A stretch of DNA of 5,604 nt, taken from NCBI GenBank assembly GCA_030634615.1, contig DAOWAL010000084.1, positions 1-5,604 on the forward strand, in the 5' to 3' direction. The notes beneath the pieces were generated by a model that worked only from the letters and a program-made list of their open reading frames with translations, was not told the origin of the DNA and searched no databases. Origin of the DNA: Candidatus Aenigmatarchaeota archaeon. Lineage in GTDB: Archaea; Aenigmatarchaeota; Aenigmatarchaeia; QMZP01; QMZT01. How positions within the stretch are numbered: the first letter of the stretch is position 1; every line of letters starts with the position of its first letter. Positions 1 through 5,604 of the stretch are shown piece by piece. The translations under genes and the position numbers were made by a program.

Positions 1-99
1 AAAAAAGGTGAATCAGAAGTGAACAACACAATTTCAAGGAAAATGGAACAGTTTGGAAGTACGCTCAGGCATGATATAGCGGAGGTCCTATTCAAATGA
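1..99 (+). CDS. atpE: A-type ATP synthase subunit E, C-terminal end (partial)
   Basis: Frame 1 is open from the first base and ends in a TGA that overlaps the atpF start by 4 bp (ATGA). Only 32 residues are visible. They end in a charged helix, then FGSTLRHDIAEVLFK. That pattern (a helix, a spaced arginine, then an I/V-x-x-[IL]-L-[FY] ending) is how subunit E proteins of archaeal A-ATPases finish, as in AhaE of Methanosarcina mazei. Subunit C proteins end quite differently. Subunit E pairs with subunit H as the peripheral stalk that holds the A3B3 head still against rotation. The assignment rests on a short tail and on position, so it is an inference. The start lies outside the window. If it is E, the usual atpC between E and F is absent here. 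Confidence 0.65.
   Translation, partial: KKGESEVNNTISRKMEQFGSTLRHDIAEVLFK
81..86 (+). promoter_or_regulatory. Ribosome binding site for atpF
   Basis: GGAGGT lies 9 bases before the ATG at 96 and inside the end of the upstream reading frame. It is a near-full match to the anti-Shine-Dalgarno sequence and fixes the atpF start. Confidence 0.8.
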
Positions 100-386
100 G
101 TAAGATATTCATAGTAGGTGACGAAATAACAGTTACCGGACTAAAACTTGCAGGTTTGAAGGATGCGCAGATAGCAACAGCACAAAATGTTGAATCTGTG
201 CTGGACCAAAAAGGTGAAGCGGAAATTATAGTCATAACCCATTCCCTCTACAGCGCGGCAAGGAAAAAAATAGACCAGATGAAAGAAAACATTGTGGTCG
301 AAATTCCTGACGCACAGGGTGGGGGAGAAGATGTCGTCAATAAAATAATAAGAGACGTCATTGGGTTTGAAATTACTAAAGGGTGA
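96..386 (+). CDS. atpF: A-type ATP synthase subunit F
   Basis: This 96-residue protein is the small central-stalk subunit that binds the D-subunit coiled coil and turns with it, linking the rotor to the A3B3 head in the cytoplasm. The sequence shows the family hallmarks: an N-terminal beta strand and turn (KIFIVGDEITVTGLKLAG, residues 3-20), a central hydrophobic strand (EIIVITHSLY, about 43-52), then VVEIPDAQGG (about 67-76) and the closing VIGFEI. This is the Rossmann-like fold of V-type subunit F/G, and the length is normal (about 95-110). The ATG at 96 overlaps the previous stop by 4 bp and has a GGAGGT ribosome binding site. The stop is followed 6 bp later by atpA. I see nothing odd in the sequence and am confident of the family. 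Confidence 0.95.
   Translation: MSKIFIVGDEITVTGLKLAGLKDAQIATAQNVESVLDQKGEAEIIVITHSLYSAARKKIDQMKENIVVEIPDAQGGGEDVVNKIIRDVIGFEITKG
381..386 (+). promoter_or_regulatory. Ribosome binding site that decides the atpA start
   Basis: GGGTGA lies 6 bases before ATG 393 and ends on the atpF stop codon. A GTG at 387 is in frame and would add two residues, but it directly abuts this site with no spacer, so ATG 393 is preferred. Confidence 0.75.
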
Positions 387-392
387 GTGATT

Positions 393-2132
393 ATGGGAAA
401 GATAATAAGGATCGCCGGTTCGCTTGTTGAAGCAGACGGCATGAGAGGAACCAAGATTTATGAACTCGTTAAAGTAGGTAAGGAACAACTTTTGGGAGAA
501 ATAATACGATTGAACAGAGACAGTGCTTCCATTCAGGTTTACGAAGAGACCGACGGTCTATCACCAGGAGAACCTGTGACAGGAACAGGACAACCTCTTT
601 CAGTAGAACTTGGACCAGGCATACTGACGTCGATTTACGACGGTGTGCAAAGACCTCTGGAAATAATCCAGAAGGAAACAGGCCATTTCATGGCTCGGGG
701 TGTAACAGTATCCCCAATTGACAAAAAGAAGAAATGGGACTTCAAACCGCTTATCAAGAAAGGCGACGCGGTTGAAGCAGGTGATATAATAGGAGAAATA
801 CCGGAGACTAAAATTATTACAAACAAAGTTATGATACCTTATGGTATTAGCGGAAAAGTCGAATGGGTAGCAAAAGCAGGTAAATATACTTCTGATGAAC
901 TACTTTGCAAAGTAAAAAGCGGAAGCAAAGTAGAGAAAGTTACTGCTACGCAGATGTGGCCTATCCGAAAGCCAAGACCAACAATAGAAAAACTCGCACC
1001 AGAGATTCCAATGGTAACAGGTCAACGGATTCTTGACATGTTCTTCCCGCTTGCAAAGGGCGGTGCAGCTGCTATTCCAGGCGGTTTTGGAACAGGTAAA
1101 ACTGTTACCCAGCACCAGCTTGCTAAGTGGTGTGACGCAGACATCATCATTTATGTCGGTTGCGGTGAACGTGGAAACGAGATGTGTGATGTACTAAGGG
1201 AATTCCCAGCACTCAAAGACCCCAAATCAGGAGAGTCCCTTATGGAGCGATCTGTTTTAATCGCAAACACATCAAACATGCCTGTAGCTGCACGTGAAGC
1301 ATCTGTATACACGGGAATAACGCTTGCAGAATACTACAGGGACATGGGATATGATACATCAGTCATGGCTGACTCAACATCACGTTGGGCAGAGGCCATG
1401 AGGGAAATATCTTCAAGGTTGGAAGAGATGCCGGGTGAAGAAGGTTACCCAGCACATCTTGCATCCAGGCTTGCGGAATTCTATGAGCGAGCAGGGAGAG
1501 TAATTTCCCTTGGTAAGGAAGGAAGGACAGGTTCTGTCAGCATTATCGGAGCAGTATCCCCACCGGGCGGAGACTTCTCTGAACCGGTTACCCAAAACAC
1601 CCTTAAGATAACAAGGGTTTTCTGGGCACTTGATACAACCCTTGCAGACAGGAGACATTTCCCGGCAATTAACTGGTTAACATCGTACTCGCTTTACAGT
1701 GACCAGGTTTCGCCATGGCTCGAAAAAGAAATAAATAAAGACTGGACAAAAACAAGGGTCGAAGCAATGGTGATACTCCAGAAGGAATCTGAACTTAAAG
1801 AAATTGTTCAGCTTGTCGGTCCTGACGCACTTCCAGAAAAGGAAAGACTTCTGCTTGAAATATCAAGGATGATTAGAGAAGATTTCCTTCAGCAGAACGC
1901 ATTCCACGATGTGGATACATTTTGTCCATTGCCACGGCAGTATAAAATGCTTAAGGTTATCTTAACCTTACATGAAAAAGCTGCTTTAGCATTGAGTAAG
2001 GGAATGCCTCTTACTGATATAACAAAGCTTGAAATAATTGACAAGATAGCAAGGATGAAGGAAATTCCTAAAAAGGATTTTGAAAAGAGGATAGATGATA
2101 TGATAAAGGAGATAACCTCTAAATTAGGGTGA
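393..2132 (+). CDS. atpA: A-type ATP synthase catalytic subunit A
   Basis: This 579-residue protein is the nucleotide-hydrolysing or -synthesising subunit of the A1 head; three copies alternate with three B. It has the N-terminal beta barrel beginning [17 protein letters not shown]. The A-specific non-homologous insertion follows at about residues 100-195, containing [15 protein letters not shown]. Next come the P-loop GGFGTGKT at 230-237 (Lys 236), GCGERGNE from 256 with catalytic Glu 259, and the Walker B region [11 protein letters not shown] with Asp 327. The A-subunit signatures [10 protein letters not shown] and [18 protein letters not shown] come after, then a helical C-terminal domain. 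The length equals that of methanogen A subunits. There is no intein at the P-loop or elsewhere. The odd point is the P-loop: most archaeal A subunits read GPFGSGKT. The stop TGA sits inside the atpB ribosome binding site, so translation of A and B is probably coupled. Confidence 0.97.
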   Translation: MGKIIRIAGSLVEADGMRGTKIYELVKVGKEQLLGEIIRLNRDSASIQVYEETDGLSPGEPVTGTGQPLSVELGPGILTSIYDGVQRPLEIIQKETGHFMARGVTVSPIDKKKKWDFKPLIKKGDAVEAGDIIGEIPETKIITNKVMIPYGISGKVEWVAKAGKYTSDELLCKVKSGSKVEKVTATQMWPIRKPRPTIEKLAPEIPMVTGQRILDMFFPLAKGGAAAIPGGFGTGKTVTQHQLAKWCDADIIIYVGCGERGNEMCDVLREFPALKDPKSGESLMERSVLIANTSNMPVAAREASVYTGITLAEYYRDMGYDTSVMADSTSRWAEAMREISSRLEEMPGEEGYPAHLASRLAEFYERAGRVISLGKEGRTGSVSIIGAVSPPGGDFSEPVTQNTLKITRVFWALDTTLADRRHFPAINWLTSYSLYSDQVSPWLEKEINKDWTKTRVEAMVILQKESELKEIVQLVGPDALPEKERLLLEISRMIREDFLQQNAFHDVDTFCPLPRQYKMLKVILTLHEKAALALSKGMPLTDITKLEIIDKIARMKEIPKKDFEKRIDDMIKEITSKLG

Positions 2133-2133
2133 T
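2127..2133 (+). promoter_or_regulatory. Ribosome binding site that decides the atpB start
   Basis: GGGTGAT ends 4 bases before ATG 2138 and contains the atpA stop TGA. An in-frame GTG at 2129 lies within this site and so cannot use it. Starting at 2138 gives the family's usual N-terminus and a 460-residue product. Confidence 0.75.
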
Positions 2134-2137
2134 AAAA

Positions 2138-3520
2138 ATGGTCGTAAGAGAATATACCAGTGTAAGTGAGGTCACAGGACCTCTGATGATCGTCGAAGGC
2201 GTAAAAAATGTCAAATACGGTGAAGTCGTAGACATTGAAACAGCCGCAGGCGAAATAAAGCACGGTCAGGTGCTTGATGCCATGGAAGATAGGGCAGTTG
2301 TTCAGGTTTTTGAAGGAACAACAGGACTTGATACCAAACACACAAAAGCAAAGTTTATCGGAGAAACCATGAAAATATCTGTTGGAGCAAGTATGCTTGG
2401 AAGGATTTTTGATGGTGCAGGCAGACCAAGAGACGGTAAAAAACCAATTGTACCGGAAGCACGTCTTGACATAAACGGGTATCCGATAAATCCAACAGCC
2501 AGGGTATATCCAAAAGATTTCATCCAGACAGGCATATCATCAATCGATGGTATGAACACCCTTGCAAGAGGACAAAAGCTTCCAATATTCTCAGGAGCTG
2601 GTTTACCACATAATGAACTTGCAGCACAGATAGCACGACAGGCAAAAGTTCCTGGTTCAAAAGAAGATTTTGCTGTAGTATTTGCCGGTATGGGAATCAC
2701 AGCAGAAGAAGCAAACTTCTTTAGAAAGGATTTTGAAAGAACCGGAGCACTTGAAAGGATAGTAACATTCCTTAATCTTGCAGATGATCCAACAATTGAA
2801 AGGATCATTACACCAAGGATTGCTTTAACAACAGCTGAATACCTTGCATATGAGCACGGTATGCACGTACTTGTCATCTTAACAGACATGACAAATTACT
2901 GTGAAGCATTACGAGAAATTTCAGCTGCACGGGAAGAAGTTCCTGGTAGGCGAGGATATCCAGGATACATGTACACTGACTTGTCCATGAATTACGAAAG
3001 GGCAGGTAAAATTATCGGAAAGAAAGGAAGCGTAACACAAATTCCTATACTCACAATGCCTTCCGATGACATAACACATCCAATTCCGGATTTAACAGGG
3101 TACATTACAGAAGGACAAATAGTACTTAACAGGGAACTTCACAGGAAAGGTCTTTATCCTCCAGTCGATGTTCTTCCATCTCTGTCAAGGCTTATGCAGC
3201 AGGGTATTGGAAAGGAAAGAACAAGGGAAGATCATGCAGGCGTATCAAACCAGCTTTACGCAGCATACGCAGAAGGCAGGGATCTGAAAGATCTTGTAGC
3301 TGTTGTTGGTGAAGAAGCGCTTACAGACAGGGACAAAGCATTCCTTAAGTTCTCCGAAAGATTCGAAGCTGAGTTCATTAATCAGGGAAAAGACGAAGAC
3401 AGGACCATTAGTGAAACACTTGATGGTGGATGGGAACTTATGAAAGTTCTTCCTGAAAGGGATCTTAAGAGAGTATCCACAGAACTCATTGAAAAATACC
3501 TTAAAAAGGAGAAGAAGTAG
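2138..3520 (+). CDS. atpB: A-type ATP synthase regulatory subunit B
   Basis: This 460-residue protein is the non-catalytic partner of subunit A in the A3B3 hexamer. It contributes residues to the catalytic site at the A/B interface. The N-terminal barrel begins [20 protein letters not shown]. Where A has a P-loop, B has SGAGLPHNE (152-160), which lacks the Walker A lysine, as expected for the family. Further markers are [20 protein letters not shown] with [14 protein letters not shown] at 269-282, and PSLSRLM with the arginine at 351 that corresponds to the interface arginine of B subunits. The helical C-terminal domain carries [10 protein letters not shown]. Length and motifs fit methanogen B subunits closely. 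It ends in TAG, 2 bp before atpD. No frameshift or insertion is seen. Confidence 0.97.
   Translation: MVVREYTSVSEVTGPLMIVEGVKNVKYGEVVDIETAAGEIKHGQVLDAMEDRAVVQVFEGTTGLDTKHTKAKFIGETMKISVGASMLGRIFDGAGRPRDGKKPIVPEARLDINGYPINPTARVYPKDFIQTGISSIDGMNTLARGQKLPIFSGAGLPHNELAAQIARQAKVPGSKEDFAVVFAGMGITAEEANFFRKDFERTGALERIVTFLNLADDPTIERIITPRIALTTAEYLAYEHGMHVLVILTDMTNYCEALREISAAREEVPGRRGYPGYMYTDLSMNYERAGKIIGKKGSVTQIPILTMPSDDITHPIPDLTGYITEGQIVLNRELHRKGLYPPVDVLPSLSRLMQQGIGKERTREDHAGVSNQLYAAYAEGRDLKDLVAVVGEEALTDRDKAFLKFSERFEAEFINQGKDEDRTISETLDGGWELMKVLPERDLKRVSTELIEKYLKKEKK
3507..3512 (+). promoter_or_regulatory. Ribosome binding site for atpD
   Basis: AGGAGA lies within the last codons of atpB, 10 bases before ATG 3523. 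The spacing is slightly long but acceptable, and no competing start is nearby. Confidence 0.55.
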
Positions 3521-3522
3521 GT

Positions 3523-4158
3523 ATGCCTAGAATTATTGAGGGTGTCCGTTTAACCCGAATGGATCTGATGAAGACAAGGACAAAGATCAGGTTAGCAACT
3601 AAAGGACACAAACTTCTTAAAGAGAAGAGGGACGCTCTCATAACCGAATTTTTCAAAGTTGTAGAAAATGCAAAAGGCATACGTGGAGAACTCTCAGAGA
3701 ACCTTGTACAGGGAAGGGTCAATCTCATAAAGACAAAGGCTCTTATGGGTACAAACGAAGTGCAAAGCATTGCAAACAGTACCCCTGCAATGGGTGAAGT
3801 TGAGTTCGGCTTTAGGAACATAATGGGTGTAAAAATACCTGTTTTGCAAAAAGCCGATGACATTGACGAAAAGAAAATGTCTTACACCTTAATGTATGCC
3901 ACACCAAAACTTGAAGAATCAACAGTGAACTTTTCCATTGCTGCCCAGAAACTCATAAGGCTCATAGAAAGCGAAGAAACTGTCAAAAGGGTTGGTAATG
4001 AAATCAAAAAAGTTAAGAGAAGAACCAACGCTTTAGAATATATATTAATCCCAAACCTAGAATACACAAAAAAATACATAGAAATGCGGTTACAGGAAAT
4101 TGAAAGAGAAAACTTCTTCAGATTAAAAGTGGTCAAAAAGAAGAAGATGAAAAAATAG
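3523..4158 (+). CDS. atpD: A-type ATP synthase subunit D
   Basis: This 211-residue protein is the central rotor shaft: a long antiparallel coiled coil that penetrates the A3B3 head and passes torque to the membrane ring, with F bound at its side. The N-terminal helix carries the family signature (VRLTRMDLMKTRTKIRLATK, then GHKLLKEKRDALI). The middle has the family's hinge region with FRNIMGVKIPVL. The C-terminal helix has EIKKVKRRTNALEYILIPNL followed by ERENFFRLK. All are typical, as is the length. The tail KVVKKKKMKK is strongly basic, a common but variable ending in this family. It is the fourth tightly linked atp gene in the window. Its TAG stop overlaps the ribosome binding site of the next small gene, suggesting coupled translation. 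Confidence 0.95.
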   Translation: MPRIIEGVRLTRMDLMKTRTKIRLATKGHKLLKEKRDALITEFFKVVENAKGIRGELSENLVQGRVNLIKTKALMGTNEVQSIANSTPAMGEVEFGFRNIMGVKIPVLQKADDIDEKKMSYTLMYATPKLEESTVNFSIAAQKLIRLIESEETVKRVGNEIKKVKRRTNALEYILIPNLEYTKKYIEMRLQEIERENFFRLKVVKKKKMKK

Positions 4159-4163
4159 AGGAT
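4157..4163 (+). promoter_or_regulatory. Ribosome binding site for the 95-residue gene
   Basis: AGAGGAT ends 5 bases before ATG 4169 and overlaps the atpD stop. It supports this start and the reality of the small gene. Confidence 0.6.
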
Positions 4164-4168
4164 TAAAA

Positions 4169-4456
4169 ATGTTAGCAAGTCATTGGGTAATTGAAGATAT
4201 TGTAAAGGCTATTGAAAGTAAAGACAGTGGTGAAATAGAAAGTTCTATTAAGAACTTTACTAAAAAATATCCTGAAGACAAAGAGGTTGTTCGGCTCTGC
4301 AAAGAGTACATGAAAAACAAGGATTCGAAGCTTCTGGCTGCTATAAAAGTAAGGCTAAAAGCACTTTCAGAAGAAAGGAAAATGGAAAGTACAGGTGGCG
4401 GCGGCAATCTATGGTTCGGTGACAGAAGAGGTCACGGAGACCAAACACTCAGGTAA
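4169..4456 (+). CDS. Small helical protein at the end of the ATP synthase operon, function unknown
   Basis: I do not recognise this 95-residue protein. It begins 10 bp after atpD with its own ribosome binding site and is in the same transcription unit by spacing. Residues 5-70 look all-helical, as about four short amphipathic helices (HWVIEDIVKAIESK; GEIESSIKNFTKKY; EDKEVVRLCKEYMKNK; SKLLAAIKVRLKALSE). A linker, STGGGG (74-79), then leads to a distinctive 16-residue tail, NLWFGDRRGHGDQTLR. There is no signal peptide or membrane segment, so a cytoplasmic protein is likely. Its position matches that of ahaG, the small gene of unknown function after ahaD in Methanosarcina mazei, but I cannot show homology. 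It may be an assembly or regulatory factor for the ATP synthase; this is inference from context only. That the frame is coding is fairly sure: it has a good start and ends just before the convergent gene. Confidence 0.8.
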   Translation: MLASHWVIEDIVKAIESKDSGEIESSIKNFTKKYPEDKEVVRLCKEYMKNKDSKLLAAIKVRLKALSEERKMESTGGGGNLWFGDRRGHGDQTLR

Positions 4457-4472
4457 TTTCAAAAACAAATAA

Positions 4473-5345
4473 CTAAAATTCACCTTTCATTAAAAATATA
4501 CTTACATTATCCCCTTGCATTTTTATGAAATGTTCATTGTTTGTTGTAGTCTCAGATATATCAAAATCAAAAAGATTACTTACAGGACTACGCGGTCCTC
4601 GTAAAACATGATAATATTTGCCATATTCTGCGCCAACTTCAAAAGATGAATTCCCTTTTTTTCCCCTTCTGAGTGATTTTACACAATAAAACCCTCTTCC
4701 ATTTCTACCGCTAAAATCGGCCTTTACTTTTGGGTGTATTTCTTCAATATTTTCTATCTGGCATGGTTTTTCGCTAATTTCTAACGGATATCCTCTTTTA
4801 AGTGATATTTTTTTAATAAACCCATTCTTTGCCGGTAGAAGTATACTGCCTTTGATTTTCGGTTTAAGGGATGAATCAAACCCTATTACATTTGCCTTTA
4901 ATTTCCCTTCGAATTTTCCACTATCTACATATCCTCTGATTTCTAACAATTCTCCCATTGTTTCGCATGTCGGTCCGCTGTAAGGATTATTCATGCCTAT
5001 AGAATTATAAAATTCTTTCATATCACCATTGTTACCAGCAATTGCCTCTACTAGTATTCTGTTGTATTGAGCAGTTGTTGGTATTGTATATATTTCTAAA
5101 AAATCGTTTGTCCCTTCGGCACCAAGAATGGAAACTGCTGTGCAATATTTCATGAATTTCACTATTGGCAAATCTCTATCATTCATCGTAATTCCACAGA
5201 AGCTAACATTCGAATTGAATTTTTTTATATCTATCTTAGAAACATCTGCAAGTGTGATTGTCTTGCCATTCATGTAAGGTTTATGCGTAGCTATATAGCC
5301 ACCATCTTTAAGGTCCGCCCAATTGACATCTTTACCAAATGTCAT
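4473..5345 (-). CDS. Unrecognised 290-residue protein, convergent with the ATP synthase operon
   Basis: This long open frame starts at ATG 5345 with AGTGAT (5349-5354) 3 bases upstream and ends in TAG 16 bp from the end of the operon. I do not recognise the family. The N-terminal third is mixed alpha/beta (for example KFMKYCTAVSILGAEGTNDF, 63-82). A Gly/Pro/Cys segment follows at about 114-131 (NSIGMNNPYSGPTCETMGE). The C-terminal half looks rich in beta strands, with a basic stretch SLRRGKKGN (224-232) and a motif EYGKYYHVLRGPRSP (240-254). There are five cysteines (50, 68, 127, 195, 221) but no CxxC pair, so no obvious zinc site. No signal peptide, transmembrane helix or P-loop is visible, so it is probably a soluble cytoplasmic protein. 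It is rich in Lys, Asn, Ile and Phe and visibly more AT-rich than the atp genes. It likely belongs with the partial gene upstream on the same strand. Coding is likely because of its length; function is unknown. Confidence 0.75.
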   Translation of the reverse strand: MTFGKDVNWADLKDGGYIATHKPYMNGKTITLADVSKIDIKKFNSNVSFCGITMNDRDLPIVKFMKYCTAVSILGAEGTNDFLEIYTIPTTAQYNRILVEAIAGNNGDMKEFYNSIGMNNPYSGPTCETMGELLEIRGYVDSGKFEGKLKANVIGFDSSLKPKIKGSILLPAKNGFIKKISLKRGYPLEISEKPCQIENIEEIHPKVKADFSGRNGRGFYCVKSLRRGKKGNSSFEVGAEYGKYYHVLRGPRSPVSNLFDFDISETTTNNEHFIKMQGDNVSIFLMKGEF

Positions 5346-5348
5346 AAT

Positions 5349-5354
5349 ATCACT
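5349..5354 (-). promoter_or_regulatory. Possible ribosome binding site for the 290-residue gene
   Basis: On the - strand AGTGAT precedes ATG 5345 by 3 bases. It matches the GTGAT core of the sites seen before atpB, but the spacing is short, so it is only moderately convincing. Confidence 0.4.
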
Positions 5355-5377
5355 TAACGGATAATATCTATAGAAGA

Positions 5378-5386
5378 TTTATAATA
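5378..5386 (-). promoter_or_regulatory. Possible archaeal TATA box
   Basis: In the 52-bp gap between the two - strand genes the - strand reads TATTATAAA, about 33 bases before ATG 5345. Initiation some 25 bases downstream would leave a short leader that still contains the ribosome binding site. The area is AT-rich and no clear BRE element is seen, so this is a weak call. Confidence 0.25.
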
Positions 5387-5397
5387 GGTAATTGTAC

Positions 5398-5604
5398 CTA
5401 CCAATTATCATAAAGAGTTGAACATTCGTATAAACTCATACACAAATCACTTCTCGGTAGTTCAATTATATCTTCTGGTGTAATTGTTATCATATCAAAT
5501 CCAGCAGTTCCTTCACTTTTTACCCCTGCGAATTTTATAGCATTCATGAGTATTCTCATTGATTGTCTTGGAGTTAAGTCATGTGAATTTTTCAACACAT
5601 TTTC
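5398..5604 (-). CDS. Unrecognised protein, C-terminal part (partial)
   Basis: The - strand frame is open from the window edge to a TAG at 5398-5400, giving 68 residues. A GTG at 5598 could be read as a start, but the frame stays open before it, so the gene probably begins outside the window. The visible part has a helix (TPRQSMRILMNAIKFAGV), a Gly-containing turn (KSEGTAGF), a strand (DMITITPEDIIEL) and an acidic/aromatic end (CSTLYDNW). The helix-turn-strand order, with A..A.......G...D...IT near the end, loosely recalls the C-terminus of proteasome-type Ntn hydrolases. That is only a shape resemblance and I do not assign the family. It lies 52 bp upstream of the 290-residue gene on the same strand, so the two may be co-transcribed. 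Confidence 0.6.
   Translation of the reverse strand, partial: ENVLKNSHDLTPRQSMRILMNAIKFAGVKSEGTAGFDMITITPEDIIELPRSDLCMSLYECSTLYDNW

Noticed and set aside
387..395. In-frame GTG at 387 as the atpA start (and likewise GTG 2129 for atpB).
   Set aside because: In both cases the Shine-Dalgarno sequence abuts or overlaps the GTG, while the ATG a few codons on has proper spacing and gives the usual N-terminus.
1080..1110. Intein insertion at the subunit A P-loop, as found in some archaeal and fungal homologues.
   Set aside because: The P-loop runs straight into VTQHQLAKW with no insertion, and total length is normal.
1889..2341. A 150-residue - strand frame spanning the atpA/atpB junction, rich in Phe, Cys and Ile.
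   Set aside because: It overlaps two certain genes on the other strand and has composition typical of antisense shadows.
2302..2889. A 195-residue open frame on the - strand opposite atpB.
   Set aside because: It lies wholly within the well-conserved atpB gene, and the protein has no recognisable features. It is a shadow of the coding strand's codon bias.
4419..4435. Short inverted repeat GTGAC-AGAAGAG-GTCAC near the end of the 95-residue gene, a possible hairpin.
   Set aside because: The stem is only 5 bp, it lies within coding sequence 20 bases before the stop, and no T-run follows. Chance is a sufficient explanation.
4801..5230. Runs of six or seven T (4808-4814, 5221-5226) as possible regulatory or terminator elements.
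   Set aside because: They fall inside the 290-residue gene and are explained by Lys/Asn/Ile-rich, AT-rich coding on the - strand.

Overview
This window is the 3' end of an archaeal-type (A/V-type) ATP synthase operon on the + strand, followed by two unrelated-looking genes on the - strand. The operon part reads: C-terminal end of the stator subunit E (partial), then atpF, atpA, atpB, atpD and a small 95-residue gene I do not recognise. The genes are packed at 2-10 bp spacing or overlap by 4 bp. Each internal start has a readable Shine-Dalgarno sequence, so translation is probably coupled along one transcript whose promoter lies upstream of the window.

The organism is most likely a moderate-GC euryarchaeon of the methanogen/ANME sort. 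Subunit lengths (579 aa for A, 460 aa for B) match methanogen A-ATPases, the E/F/A/B/D order is that of archaeal aha/atp operons, and an extra small gene after D recalls ahaG of Methanosarcina. A-type operons also occur in bacteria, and the P-loop of subunit A here is not the usual archaeal form, so a bacterial or laterally exchanged origin is not excluded. TAG is used as a stop by four of the eight reading frames that end here.

Functionally, A and B form the A3B3 catalytic hexamer (A catalytic, B regulatory and without a Walker A motif). D and F form the central rotor shaft, and E is part of the peripheral stalk. No subunit C gene lies between E and F, where it usually sits. The 95-residue protein is helical with a Gly-rich linker and a short tail, and is a candidate accessory factor.

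From 4457 onward the strand and base composition change. A 290-residue protein of unknown function (4473-5345, -) converges on the operon with a 16-bp gap. Upstream of it on the same strand is the C-terminal part of another gene (5398-5604, -). Three 60-base lines sampled by hand in the 290-residue gene gave about 28-38% G+C, against about 38-50% in three from the ATP synthase genes. There is no gene-free stretch over 300 bases, and I saw no tRNA, rRNA, CRISPR array, insertion sequence or long repeat.
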